Source: Acinetobacter sp. S54 (GTDB lineage: Bacteria; Pseudomonadota; Gammaproteobacteria; Pseudomonadales; Moraxellaceae). From it: DNA of 64,000 nt. The notes under the pieces were generated by a model. The model worked only from the letters and a program-made list of their open reading frames with translations. It was not told the DNA's origin and made no database searches. How positions within the stretch are numbered: the first letter of the stretch is position 1; the number at the start of each line of letters is the position of its first letter. Position numbers and translations under genes: made by a program. The stretch spans positions 310,001 through 374,000 of the forward strand of contig NZ_JACVUI010000003.1 in the NCBI RefSeq assembly GCF_016624945.1, written 5' to 3'. Shown here one piece after another: positions 35,880 through 45,389 of this stretch.

Positions 35880-36229
35880 TGATTCTTAATAATATATAGA
35901 AAGACAACTATAAATATGAGCACTAATAAAATATTGACAGATATAGTCATGAGGGAATCCAATGATGAAAATGAAATAATTTTTCTAATTCACTTATATT
36001 AAATAGGTTTTTGAACGATTGGTAAACAAATATCTAGAAAGTTCTGTCTATTATTTTGTGAAATAAACACTACATTATTGGTTTTATTTGCTTTTTTGTA
36101 TGTAATACAAAATTAAAAGAAGAATTAAGATTGCCGCTAATACAAAAGTAATATCACTTGGCACTGAACGATTCCCGTTTTTTACGCTTCTACGTTAAGT
36201 ATTCTTAAATGTGTTTAGTAATTCTTAAG

Positions 36230-36510
36230 CAATATTTTGAGGTAAATATGCATAAATGTGAAGCTATATTTTAAATTAATTCCGATCCTGCCAAATTTAA
36301 GCCAATTAATTATCTTGATGGTTATCGGAGTGTAGTCATTGCTGATGGCCAAGCATTGGTCATATGTATAAATTAAATCCAAGAACATTGAAGTAAAAAA
36401 ACAAGATTGATTGTATTGAAAATGACTTTAACAATGAACTAGACATCAAGGCTGCTAAAGATACCAAGCAGCTTAATTTCTGTTCAACTAGTATTAAAAC
36501 CAAACTGTGC
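36230..36510 (+). pseudogene. Possible decayed coding remnant in a gene-poor gap
   Basis: The gap 35880-36515 holds no intact gene. Within it, an ATG at about 36248 preceded by GAGGTAA opens a frame that soon stops, yet in one frame the segment encoding DPAKFKPINYLDGYRSVVIA is unlike random AT-rich sequence, and a little later another frame gives NNELDIKAAKDTKQLNF. This pattern of protein-like pieces in shifting frames suggests an old gene broken by stops and frameshifts. I cannot name the parent gene. Confidence 0.35.
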
Positions 36511-36515
36511 TATTT

Positions 36516-37454
36516 CTATATTTTTAGTTTTTCGTTTAATAAGGTTTCAATTTCAGTGCGATATGGAATAGAGGATTGTGCACCATATCGCGTTACAGTA
36601 ATCGCTGCTGCTGCATTGGCAAATTGGGCTGCGTCCTTGTTTGATTTGCCTTCAAGCAAAGCGGTCGCAAAAGCTCCATTAAAGGTATCTCCAGCTGCAA
36701 TTGAATCTATTGCATCCACTGCAAAAGCAGGGATGAGTTGCCCTTGATCAATTTCACTTAACCAAACTCCTTGAGCTCCTAGCGTGATCACCACTGTTTT
36801 TATGCCATACCCATGAAGAATTTGCGCTGCCTTTTGCACATCACTCAGATTCTGAATTTTAATGCCTGTTAAAATTTCTGCTTCAGTTTCATTCGGAGTG
36901 ATGAAATCGATAATTTTTAAAAGGTCTGGGGATAATGGCTGCGCTGGCGCAGGGTTTAAAATAATTTTTACTCCAGCGTCATGGGCAATATTTGCAGCAG
37001 TCATGATGCTGTCCAAAGGTGTTTCAAGCTGCAATAATAATAACTTGGCATTTTGAATTAGGTTTGAAAATTGTTTAACATATTCAACATTTAAGGCGGC
37101 GTTGGCTCCAGCATGAATACCAATGAAATTATCTGCATGCTGATCTACAAAGATTAATGCGACTCCAGTATTTTGGTTGGTTGTGCTTTGAACTGCCTGT
37201 GTATTGACATGATCTTTTTCTAGTTGAGTTTTAATATGGTTGCCTGCCTCGTCATCCCCGACACGGGCAATAAAAGCAACATTAGCTCCACTGCGTCCAG
37301 CAGCCACTGCCTGATTAGCGCCTTTTCCACCAAAAGCAATTTTATAATTTGCTCCTGTAATCGTCTGTCCAGAGGTGGGAAAATCCTTAACGTTTAAAAT
37401 ATGATCAACATTTGCGCTGCCTAAAATCACCATATCAAAAAAACTATTTTTCAT
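36516..37454 (-). CDS. rbsK: Ribokinase
   Basis: A PfkB-family sugar kinase of 312 residues that phosphorylates D-ribose to ribose-5-phosphate. The start at ATG 37454 gives MKNSFFDMVILGSANVDHIL as in the family; the frame is open 51 codons upstream but that part is unlike ribokinase. Marks: FGGKGANQAVAAGRSGA near residue 41, the NPAPA segment, TPNETEAEILTG, and the C-terminal anion-hole/catalytic motif AIDSIAAGDTFNGAFA with the base aspartate. No rbsABCD or nucleoside hydrolase gene is adjacent, so the source of ribose is unclear from here. Confidence 0.92.
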   Translation of the reverse strand: MKNSFFDMVILGSANVDHILNVKDFPTSGQTITGANYKIAFGGKGANQAVAAGRSGANVAFIARVGDDEAGNHIKTQLEKDHVNTQAVQSTTNQNTGVALIFVDQHADNFIGIHAGANAALNVEYVKQFSNLIQNAKLLLLQLETPLDSIMTAANIAHDAGVKIILNPAPAQPLSPDLLKIIDFITPNETEAEILTGIKIQNLSDVQKAAQILHGYGIKTVVITLGAQGVWLSEIDQGQLIPAFAVDAIDSIAAGDTFNGAFATALLEGKSNKDAAQFANAAAAITVTRYGAQSSIPYRTEIETLLNEKLKI

Positions 37455-37715
37455 TTTGGACAATCGCTTTTGAGATTTATTGCTTAATTGTAACGAGCCT
37501 AATTTATTCCTTACATTACAAATGTGTAAGAGAAAAATTATCTTGCTGTTTTCTAAAGATTTTAATCCAACTAAAATAGTTGGTTTAAATGTATTGGTTT
37601 TTCGCATTGTGAGAATTTGTATTTTAAATCATTTTTGTTAAGAAAAAATTAAGCTTAAATTCTTAAAACTAAATGGTGACATAAAAATGAATGATGTTCT
37701 CAGGAGTGGAAGAAG

Positions 37716-38063
37716 ATGAATTTAGAATATACTCATAAACCAAATTATTATTTTTTTGCGCATAGACTTGTATCTTTTTTGGAGAATGAGGTAAAAAAAC
37801 ATCCTGCTCTTTTACGTGATACATTCAACTTAAATGAAATTTATGATTTATTCGAGCATGATTTTGCCTCAACCAGTACCAACCTAGAAGGTATTATGAA
37901 TATTGTGGATGAATATGTGATTGAAACAGCATATGGATCACAGCCACTTATCTCAAAATACCGTATTTCTGCTGAAAATCATATTCTTGAACTTGATTTC
38001 AATGGTAATGCAGTTACAGAATTAGTTGCGGGTAAATCGATTCAGTATCCTAAAGTTGCTTGA
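37716..38063 (+). CDS. Small protein of unknown function
   Basis: A 115-residue soluble protein starting at ATG 37716 behind AGGAG at a somewhat long distance, with GAAGA closer. No signal peptide. It reads as a helical N-terminal half (FFAHRLVSFLENEVKKHPALLRDTF) and a beta-rich C-terminal half (KYRISAENHILELDFNGNAVTEL). No family is recognised by eye. A strong terminator follows and the ntrC gene converges on it. Confidence 0.7.
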   Translation: MNLEYTHKPNYYFFAHRLVSFLENEVKKHPALLRDTFNLNEIYDLFEHDFASTSTNLEGIMNIVDEYVIETAYGSQPLISKYRISAENHILELDFNGNAVTELVAGKSIQYPKVA

Positions 38064-38080
38064 TGAAATATTTTCTCGCA

Positions 38081-38114
38081 CAATCAAGGGCAGCTATTTA
38101 GCTGCCCTTGATTG
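38081..38114. terminator. Strong hairpin between the orphan gene and ntrC
   Basis: A perfect 15-base-pair stem (38081-38095 with 38100-38114) with a four-base loop; TATTTTAAT follows on the plus strand. It probably ends the upstream gene and may also stop ntrC transcription from the other side. Confidence 0.8.
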
Positions 38115-38131
38115 TATTTTAATAAAGCGGT

Positions 38132-39607
38132 TTATATTTCTGCTTCTTCTTCGGTATCATCTTCAGCGGCAATACCTAGCTCTTTGAGCTTGCGTGTAAG
38201 CGTGTTACGTCCCCAACCCAATAGTTCGGCTGCATGGCGTTTACGACCACGGGTTTGTTGTAGGGCTGCATTAATTAAAGTTCGCTCAAACATGGGGGTG
38301 GCCATATCCAGAATTTTCATTTCACCATTTTTTAATTTTTGAATTGCCCATTGGCCTAGTAATTCATCCCAATGATGTAATGAAATGCGATCAACGCCCG
38401 TTGGTGTTGATGTTTGTTCCCCCGATTTTTGAATAGGAATTTGTTTCAGCTCGGAAGGTAGATCTTCTGGATAAACATCGCGACCCGTGATCATGACAGT
38501 TAACCAGCGGCAGGTATTTTCAAGTTGACGAACATTCCCAGGCCACGGTAATTGCTGCATATAATCTGTGGTTTCTGGACGTAGAATTTTGGGGCTGACT
38601 CCTAATTCTTTGCCTGCACGGGCTAAAAAGTGTTGTGCCAGCATCGGAATGTCTTCGCTACGGTGTGCAAGTTTTGGAATGTGAATGCGAATAACATTTA
38701 AACGATGATATAAGTCTTCCCGGAAGCGCCCTTCATTCACCAATTTTTCTAGGTCTTGATGGGTCGCTGCGACAATACGCACATCAACTCGTACAGGAAT
38801 ATGTCCGCCTACACGATAAAACTCACCATCGGCTAACACACGTAGCAATCGGGTTTGGGTTTCAAAAGGCATATCACCAATTTCATCTAAAAATAGTGTG
38901 CCACCATTGGCTTGTTCAAAACGGCCCTGACGTTGAGTATTGGCTCCTGTAAAAGCCCCTTTTTCATGGCCAAAAAGCTCTGTTTCAATCAAGTCTTTTG
39001 GAATCGCAGCCATATTTAGTGCAATAAAAGGTTTACTGCTACGTGGTGAATGTTTGTGTAGCGCATGAGCGACCAGCTCTTTACCTGTACCAGATTCACC
39101 GTTAATTAATACCGTAATGTGTGATTGTGATAATCGTCCAATGGCACGGAAAACTTCCTGCATGGCAGGGGATTCACCAATAATTTCAGTTGATTGAACT
39201 GGAGCCGTTGTTTTTGCAGCTTCTTGTTGCTGTAATTTATTGATATGCAAAATTGCCCGATGAACCAGTGCTAAGGCTTCATCAATATCAAAAGGTTTAG
39301 GTAAATATTCAAAAGCACCGGTCTGATAGCTTGATACTGCTGATTCCAGATCTGAATGTGCTGTCATAATAATGACGGGTAAATCAGGATAATTATTTTT
39401 TACTTTACCTAAAAAAGTGAGACCATCGATACCCGGCATACGGATGTCGGTCAGAATCACTTCTGGCGCATCGCTGGAAAGTTGATCCAAAGCGGTTTGA
39501 GCTTCTTCAAAACTAGTTACATCAAAGCCTTCTTCTTTGAATGTTTTTTCTAATACCCAGCGCATGGCGCGGTCATCATCAATTACCCATATTTTATTTC
39601 GCGACAC
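38132..39607 (-). CDS. ntrC: Nitrogen regulator NtrC (sigma-54 activator)
   Basis: A 491-residue response regulator that activates sigma-54 promoters when nitrogen is short. Receiver domain with phosphoacceptor D54 (ILTDIRMPG), AAA+ domain with Walker A GESGTGKE at 170-177 and the sigma-54 contact loop GAFTGA at 217-222, Walker B GGTLFLDEIGDM, and a C-terminal Fis-type HTH (RKRHAAELLGWGRNTLTRKLKELG). Its start overlaps the end of ntrB by 14 bases. glnA, often upstream in enterics, is absent here. Confidence 0.96.
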   Translation of the reverse strand: MSRNKIWVIDDDRAMRWVLEKTFKEEGFDVTSFEEAQTALDQLSSDAPEVILTDIRMPGIDGLTFLGKVKNNYPDLPVIIMTAHSDLESAVSSYQTGAFEYLPKPFDIDEALALVHRAILHINKLQQQEAAKTTAPVQSTEIIGESPAMQEVFRAIGRLSQSHITVLINGESGTGKELVAHALHKHSPRSSKPFIALNMAAIPKDLIETELFGHEKGAFTGANTQRQGRFEQANGGTLFLDEIGDMPFETQTRLLRVLADGEFYRVGGHIPVRVDVRIVAATHQDLEKLVNEGRFREDLYHRLNVIRIHIPKLAHRSEDIPMLAQHFLARAGKELGVSPKILRPETTDYMQQLPWPGNVRQLENTCRWLTVMITGRDVYPEDLPSELKQIPIQKSGEQTSTPTGVDRISLHHWDELLGQWAIQKLKNGEMKILDMATPMFERTLINAALQQTRGRKRHAAELLGWGRNTLTRKLKELGIAAEDDTEEEAEI

Positions 39608-40703
39608 GGTCTGACTCCCAAGGTAAATATAAGCTAAATGTTGTTTTTCCAGCGACGGACTGACATTCGATCATTCCGTTATGTTGATGCATAATATTTT
39701 GTGCAATACTTAAACCAAGTCCTGTTCCTTTGGCTCGTCCTGTAACTAAAGGATAAAAAACGGACTCTAAAATCTCTTGTGGTACGCCTGGACCATTATC
39801 TTCAATATCAATGCGTACAGCAGATCGATTTAATAAACCATTAATTGTTACAAGGCGTTGAATACGGGTTCTTAAGATTAGCTCAGGCTCATGATCAACA
39901 AAAAACTCTTTATTTTCTGTCATTGCCTGAATGGCATTGACGCTAATATTCAGCATAACTTGAATGAGTTGATCACGATCTGCTTTGACATCAGGCAATG
40001 ACAAATCATAGTCACGAGTAATTTTAATTTTCTTCTTGGTTTGATTCACAATAAGAGAGCGTACTCGTTCTAGTGGTTCATGCACATTGACATCTTCATA
40101 ACTTGGCAACTGACGCGAACCAAGCATGGTATCTGCAAGATTTCTTAAACGATCAACTTCATTAATAATGACATCGGTAAATTCTGTATATTTAGGATCT
40201 TTTAAACTACGTGCCAGTAATTGAGTTGCACCGCGGATACCACCTAACGGATTTTTAACTTCATGGGCAACTCCACGAATTAACTGGCGTGCCACTTGAT
40301 GTTGTTGAATCAAATTTTCTTCTTTAGAGATTTTGAGCATCCGATCAATTGGATTAAGCTCTATCAATAATAAAGGATGATAATTTTTGCCTGTATTTAA
40401 GGCTGAAACAGAATAATCAACGTGTATATCTTTAAAATTAACATTAATGGTGGCTTCACGGCGTGTGTAATGTTGACCTGAGTGAAGTGTATTTAAAAGT
40501 GCTTCATGGGTGTTGAAGGTGTCATCGGGCGAGTGCAAAAGATTGAGCACAGGTAAACCTGAGGCACGAAGTAAACTAATATCAAACAACGCTTCGCATG
40601 AAGAATTGAGATAAAAAATATTCAGGTCACTATCGACCAATAATATCGCAGTGGTTAAGTTATCGACTAAAAGTCGATAGTCAATGGTCTCTCTTTGATC
40701 CAT
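39594..40703 (-). CDS. ntrB: Nitrogen sensor histidine kinase NtrB
   Basis: A 369-residue soluble histidine kinase/phosphatase that controls NtrC and is itself tuned by PII protein. An N-terminal PAS domain (about 10-120) precedes the HisKA helix with GVAHEVKNPLGGIRGA (histidine 147) and the ATPase domain with the N box NISVNAIQAM, DNGPGVP and GRAKGTGLGLSIAQ. There is no membrane segment, as expected. The operon is ntrB-ntrC; 340 bases of AT-rich DNA lie between its start and rimO and hold no gene I can see. Confidence 0.96.
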   Translation of the reverse strand: MDQRETIDYRLLVDNLTTAILLVDSDLNIFYLNSSCEALFDISLLRASGLPVLNLLHSPDDTFNTHEALLNTLHSGQHYTRREATINVNFKDIHVDYSVSALNTGKNYHPLLLIELNPIDRMLKISKEENLIQQHQVARQLIRGVAHEVKNPLGGIRGATQLLARSLKDPKYTEFTDVIINEVDRLRNLADTMLGSRQLPSYEDVNVHEPLERVRSLIVNQTKKKIKITRDYDLSLPDVKADRDQLIQVMLNISVNAIQAMTENKEFFVDHEPELILRTRIQRLVTINGLLNRSAVRIDIEDNGPGVPQEILESVFYPLVTGRAKGTGLGLSIAQNIMHQHNGMIECQSVAGKTTFSLYLPWESDRVAK

Positions 40704-41043
40704 TAGAAAATGTTTCCTGTCTTAAAATAGCGCAATGACATTTTCATTTAATCCAGTTTTTCCCTGTAATGGGACATAAGTTAAGCAAAATACACGCCAA
40801 CTTTGGGTAGAAAACACCTTGGTTCTAAGTCTGTATTAAAAATGAGCAAAATAGATGAATTGTGATCGATTTAAAAACAAGCTTTATGAGATAACATCTT
40901 AAATTGAATCATAATGGTGCAATAGTTGTTTTTAATAAAAATATTGGTTGTATTTTGGTGCATTAAACGAACTGTTCATATTCCACCTGTTTTTATTGCT
41001 AGAAACGTCATACAATACGCGGATTCTAGTGGAGTGCAGATTC

Positions 41044-42387
41044 ATGAAGTCCCCCAAAGTCGGTTTTGTATCTTTAGGTTGTCCTAAGGCATTGGTAGAT
41101 TCTGAACGAATTTTAACTCAGTTACGTACTGAAGGTTATCAGGTCGCATCAGATTATGATGGTGCTGATTTGGTTGTAGTAAATACCTGCGGTTTTATTG
41201 AATCTGCGGTACAAGAATCATTAGACGCGATTGGCGAAGCCATGAGTGAAAATGGTCGTGTCATTGTGACTGGATGTTTAGGAAAAGATGAAGACAAAAT
41301 TCGTCAAATGCATCCTAATGTTTTAAAGGTCACGGGTGCAGCGGCCTATCAAGATGTGATGGAAGCTGTACATGAATATGTCCCTGCGCCACCTCAACAT
41401 AATCCTTTTGTTGATCTAGTGCCTGAACAAGGTATTCGTTTGACACCTAAGCATTATGCTTACCTAAAAATTTCTGAAGGTTGTAACCATCGCTGTACAT
41501 TCTGCATCATTCCAAGCATGCGTGGTGATCTCGTTTCCCGTCCAGTCGGTTCAGTGCTTGAAGAAGCGGCTGCGCTTAAACGTGCTGGTGTAAAAGAAGT
41601 GTTGGTCATTTCTCAGGATACCTCAGCTTATGGCGTTGATACCAAATACAAGTTGGACTTCTGGAATGGTCAGCCTGTAAAAACTAAATTTTATGATATG
41701 TGTGAAGCCCTTGGTCAACTTGGTATCTGGGTGCGTTTGCATTATGTTTACCCTTATCCTCATGTCGATGCCGTAATCGATTTGATGGCACAAGGCAAAA
41801 TTCTTCCTTATCTTGATATTCCTTTTCAGCATGCCAGTCCGCGCGTCTTAAAATTGATGAAGCGACCAGCTCATAGTGAAAATACGCTTGATCGCCTAAA
41901 AACATGGCGGGAAAAATGTCCAGATTTAGTTATTCGTTCTACATTTGTTGTTGGCTTTCCTGGTGAAACAGAAGAAGACTTTCAGATTCTTCTAGACTGG
42001 TTGCAAGAAGCGCAGCTTGATCGAGTGGGTTGTTTTACTTATTCGCCAGTTGAGGGTGCAACAGCCAATGACTTGCCGGATCATGTGCCTGAAGAGATCA
42101 AGCAGGAGCGTTATGAAAGATTTATGCAGGTTCAGCAGGCAATTTCTGCGGCTAAACTGCAAAAGCGCATTGGTCAAACCATGACTGTTTTAGTGGATAG
42201 TCTCGAAGATGAGTATCCAGTTGCAGTAGCGCGTTCTTATGCTGATGCGCCTGAAATTGATGGTAATGTCTTTGTCGAAGATATTGATAAATCAAAAATT
42301 CAGGCAGGTGATTTACTTGAAGTCGAAATTACCGATGCAGATGAATACGATTTATTTGCCAAGTTGATTACAATTAAATCAGCTTGA
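41044..42387 (+). CDS. rimO: Ribosomal protein S12 methylthiotransferase
   Basis: RimO is a radical-SAM enzyme that adds a methylthio group to the conserved aspartate of ribosomal protein S12. From ATG 41044 it has 447 residues (E. coli 441). The N-terminal MTTase domain carries cluster cysteines 13, 49 and 78; the radical-SAM CxxxCxxC is at 147, 151 and 154 ([12 protein letters not shown]); a C-terminal TRAM domain follows (about 375-445). The frame is open upstream but those residues lack similarity. It leads the pyrH cluster. Confidence 0.96.
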   Translation: MKSPKVGFVSLGCPKALVDSERILTQLRTEGYQVASDYDGADLVVVNTCGFIESAVQESLDAIGEAMSENGRVIVTGCLGKDEDKIRQMHPNVLKVTGAAAYQDVMEAVHEYVPAPPQHNPFVDLVPEQGIRLTPKHYAYLKISEGCNHRCTFCIIPSMRGDLVSRPVGSVLEEAAALKRAGVKEVLVISQDTSAYGVDTKYKLDFWNGQPVKTKFYDMCEALGQLGIWVRLHYVYPYPHVDAVIDLMAQGKILPYLDIPFQHASPRVLKLMKRPAHSENTLDRLKTWREKCPDLVIRSTFVVGFPGETEEDFQILLDWLQEAQLDRVGCFTYSPVEGATANDLPDHVPEEIKQERYERFMQVQQAISAAKLQKRIGQTMTVLVDSLEDEYPVAVARSYADAPEIDGNVFVEDIDKSKIQAGDLLEVEITDADEYDLFAKLITIKSA

Positions 42388-42446
42388 TGCTTTTATGTTG
42401 CAACGAACAAAATTTATTTTTTACACATTGTTTTTTGGAGCTTACC

Positions 42447-43175
42447 ATGGCGGATTCTAACAGCCCCCGTTACTCACGTATTCTACTCAAACTTTCTGGT
42501 GAGGCATTGTCGGGCAATAAAGACATGGGGATCGATGCACAAGTGCTTGATCAAATGTCATTGTCCATTGCTCATCTGGTTGGATTGGGCGTTCAGGTGG
42601 GTATCGTTGTTGGTGGTGGAAACCTGTATCGTGGTAGTCAACTGCAAAAAGATGGGTTGGTTGGGCGCGTAACTGGTGACCAAATGGGTATGTTGGCAAC
42701 TGTTATGAATGGTCTTGCACTGCGTGATGCTCTAGTGCGTCGTAACATCAAAACTCGTCTTATGTCTGCGCTTCCAATTGGTACGGTGGTTGAATCTTAC
42801 TCAAGCCGTGATGCCATTCGTCACTTGAGTCAGGGTGAGGTTTGTGTATTTGTTGCTGGTACGGGCAATCCATTCTTTACTACAGATACAGCGGCGTGTT
42901 TGCGTGGTATCGAAATTGAAGCCAACCTAATTTTAAAAGCGACTAAAGTTGATGGCGTATATAATAAAGATCCAAGTAAATACGACGATGCGGTTAAGTA
43001 TGATCATTTAACATTCGATCAGGTATTGGATGAAAAGCTGGGTGTGATGGATTTAACCGCAATCTGTTTATGCCGTGATCATAACGTACCGCTTCAAGTC
43101 TTTGATATGAATAAAGCTGGCGCACTATTATCTGTCGTGATGGGTGAAAAAGAAGGGACTCACGTTACGAAATAA
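42447..43175 (+). CDS. pyrH: Uridylate kinase
   Basis: UMP kinase makes UDP from UMP in pyrimidine nucleotide synthesis and is hexameric and GTP-regulated in bacteria. From ATG 42447 (GGAG six bases upstream) it has 242 residues: [13 protein letters not shown] at the start, [26 protein letters not shown], and [16 protein letters not shown] all match the amino-acid-kinase fold of PyrH. In many proteobacteria rpsB and tsf lie directly upstream; here rimO takes that place. Confidence 0.97.
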   Translation: MADSNSPRYSRILLKLSGEALSGNKDMGIDAQVLDQMSLSIAHLVGLGVQVGIVVGGGNLYRGSQLQKDGLVGRVTGDQMGMLATVMNGLALRDALVRRNIKTRLMSALPIGTVVESYSSRDAIRHLSQGEVCVFVAGTGNPFFTTDTAACLRGIEIEANLILKATKVDGVYNKDPSKYDDAVKYDHLTFDQVLDEKLGVMDLTAICLCRDHNVPLQVFDMNKAGALLSVVMGEKEGTHVTK

Positions 43176-43255
43176 TGTACGTGACGTAGAAAGCTCTTTA
43201 TACTACTCGACTAATTTAGCAATTACACCTTGAATGAATAAGTAAGGAAGATCAT

Positions 43256-43810
43256 ATGATTAACGATCTCAAACAAGACAGCGAACAACGCATGCAAAAA
43301 ACCCTTGAGTCACTTGAGCAGGGTTTTGCAAAAGTTCGTACCGGACGTGCTCATCCATCCATTCTAAACGGTGTAATGGTTTCTTACTATGGATCTGATG
43401 TGCCATTAAATCAGGTAGCCAACGTAGGTATTGAAGACTCGCGGACATTGGTTGTGCAACCATTTGAACGTACGATGGTTTCAGCGATCGATAAAGCAAT
43501 TCGCGAAAGTGATTTAGGTTTAAACCCAATCACAGCAGATGCAATCCGTGTGCCTTTACCAGCACTTACTGAAGAAACTCGTCGTGATATGCAAAAAGTT
43601 GCACGTTCAGAAGCTGAAAATGCCAAAGTTGCAATTCGTAATATTCGTCGTGATGTATTGGGCGATATCAAATCACTTTTAAAAGATAAAGAAATTTCTG
43701 AAGATGATGAACGCCGTGCAGGTGATGATATTCAGAAAATTACCGATAAATATGTTGCTGAAGTTGATAAACGCTTGGCAGCAAAAGAAGCTGAATTGAT
43801 GAAGGTCTGA
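43256..43810 (+). CDS. frr: Ribosome recycling factor
   Basis: RRF splits post-termination ribosomes together with EF-G. 184 residues, a near-universal length (185 in E. coli), with [21 protein letters not shown], the loop [11 protein letters not shown] and [21 protein letters not shown] lies just before the ATG. It follows pyrH as in most bacteria. Confidence 0.98.
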   Translation: MINDLKQDSEQRMQKTLESLEQGFAKVRTGRAHPSILNGVMVSYYGSDVPLNQVANVGIEDSRTLVVQPFERTMVSAIDKAIRESDLGLNPITADAIRVPLPALTEETRRDMQKVARSEAENAKVAIRNIRRDVLGDIKSLLKDKEISEDDERRAGDDIQKITDKYVAEVDKRLAAKEAELMKV

Positions 43811-43814
43811 TTTT

Positions 43815-44564
43815 ATGACCGCTTCAGAAGAGCTTCATCTTCCAAAACATGTTGCCATCATTATGGATGGCAACAACCGTTTTGCTAAAAAAAATCAAAT
43901 GCAAAAAGGAGATGGGCATCGTGAAGGAAAGAACAGTCTAGATCCAATTGTTGAGCACTGTCGAAGTAAAGGTATTCAGGCATTAACCGTATTTGCCTTT
44001 TCTAGTGAAAACTGGAATCGTCCGCAATTTGAAGTCGATTTATTGATGAAATTGCTCGAAGAGACAATTCATGAACAGTTACCACGAATGGAAAAATTCA
44101 ATATTGCCCTGCAATTCATTGGTGACAGATCTCGCTTATCTCCACATTTAAAAGAATTGATGTTGCATGCTGAACAGCAGACTGCTAGTTTTGACAGCAT
44201 GACTTTAACTATCGCCATTAGTTATGGGGGTATGTGGGATATTGCGCAAACTGCAAAACAAATTGCGCTGGATGTAAAAGCAGGGGTATTGGATGTTGAG
44301 CAAATAGATACTCAGCTTTTTAATCGGCGAATTAGTCTAAACAATTTACCTGCTGTTGATTTGCTTATTCGTACAGGTGGTGATTATCGCTTGTCTAATT
44401 TCCTGCTTTGGCAGGCTGCTTATGCCGAATTTTATTTTACTGAAACGCTATGGCCGGAGTTTTCTGTAAAAGAATTTGATCGTGCTTTGGATGTGTTTGC
44501 AGGACGCGAACGACGTTTTGGTAAGACTTCTGAACAAATCCACCAAGAGAAAATTGAGAATTAA
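43815..44564 (+). CDS. uppS: Isoprenyl transferase (undecaprenyl diphosphate synthase)
   Basis: A cis-prenyltransferase of 249 residues that builds the C55 carrier lipid for peptidoglycan and other envelope polymers. HVAIIMDGNNRFAKK carries the catalytic Asp18, and AFSSENWNRP and RTGGDYRLSNFLLWQAAYAEFYF are family motifs. Two positions differ from the usual text: MDGNNRF where most have MDGNGRW, and GGDYRLSN where most have GGEHRISN. The gene is four bases after frr and three before cdsA. Confidence 0.95.
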   Translation: MTASEELHLPKHVAIIMDGNNRFAKKNQMQKGDGHREGKNSLDPIVEHCRSKGIQALTVFAFSSENWNRPQFEVDLLMKLLEETIHEQLPRMEKFNIALQFIGDRSRLSPHLKELMLHAEQQTASFDSMTLTIAISYGGMWDIAQTAKQIALDVKAGVLDVEQIDTQLFNRRISLNNLPAVDLLIRTGGDYRLSNFLLWQAAYAEFYFTETLWPEFSVKEFDRALDVFAGRERRFGKTSEQIHQEKIEN

Positions 44565-44567
44565 TAA

Positions 44568-45389
44568 ATGTTAGAGCGGATAATTACCGCATTGGTATTG
44601 GTAGCCGTGGTACTCACTTGTATGTTTGCTACCAGTTCACACTATCCAATGTTTGGGTTAATGATTGTAGCGGCTGGGGTGGCTGGCTACGAATGGTTTA
44701 AATTAATGCCAAGAGATGTGGCGTTATTTAAACCGAATGCATGGGCGTATGGGCTTGTTGTTTCACTGCTATCTGCATTAGCACTTTATTATAATGAAAT
44801 TGCAATTCTGTTATGGTGTGCATCTATTCTGACATGGCTGGTGAGTAGCTTTTGGGTTAAATCTTATCCTGAATATGATGGTTGGTATAACAGTACGCTT
44901 TATGTTATTGGCGTGATACTCGTAAGTGCGGCAGTTACAGCGATCTTTGAAGTTTGGCAAAGTTCTCCATGGTGGTTGATGTATTTGTTTCTGCTTGTTT
45001 GGGGGGCGGATTCTGGTGCTTATTTTGTTGGACGCAAATTTGGTCAAAATAAACTTGCCCCTACAGTAAGCCCAAATAAATCTGTTGAAGGATTAATTGG
45101 TGGCGTAGGGTTAGCCATCATTATTATTGTAGTGGTGCAGGTTAATTATCTAAGTTTGACTTTTGCTCAACATCTGCTATTTCTGATTCTGTCTGTGGTT
45201 ACAGTTTTTGCCTCAGTTTTAGGTGATTTATTTGAATCTATGGTGAAACGCCGTGCAGGCATAAAAGATTCTGGGCGTATTTTACCGGGTCATGGCGGAG
45301 TGCTGGATCGTATTGACTCTTTACTGGCAGCAGCTCCAATTTTTGCAGCAGGCATGTATTTATTAAAGCTCATTGGTGTAGATCTATAA
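44568..45389 (+). CDS. cdsA: Phosphatidate cytidylyltransferase
   Basis: A multi-pass inner-membrane enzyme of 273 residues that turns phosphatidic acid and CTP into CDP-diacylglycerol, the branch point of phospholipid synthesis. The C-terminal signature is present: SVLGDLFESMVKRRAGIKDSGRILPGHGGVLDRIDSL, with the conserved metal-binding acids. About seven or eight hydrophobic helices precede it. dxr starts at the very next base. Confidence 0.96.
   Translation: MLERIITALVLVAVVLTCMFATSSHYPMFGLMIVAAGVAGYEWFKLMPRDVALFKPNAWAYGLVVSLLSALALYYNEIAILLWCASILTWLVSSFWVKSYPEYDGWYNSTLYVIGVILVSAAVTAIFEVWQSSPWWLMYLFLLVWGADSGAYFVGRKFGQNKLAPTVSPNKSVEGLIGGVGLAIIIIVVVQVNYLSLTFAQHLLFLILSVVTVFASVLGDLFESMVKRRAGIKDSGRILPGHGGVLDRIDSLLAAAPIFAAGMYLLKLIGVDL

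Noticed and set aside
37455..37607. Longer N-terminus for ribokinase
   Set aside because: The extra 51 residues do not resemble ribokinase, and the family start matches ATG 37454.
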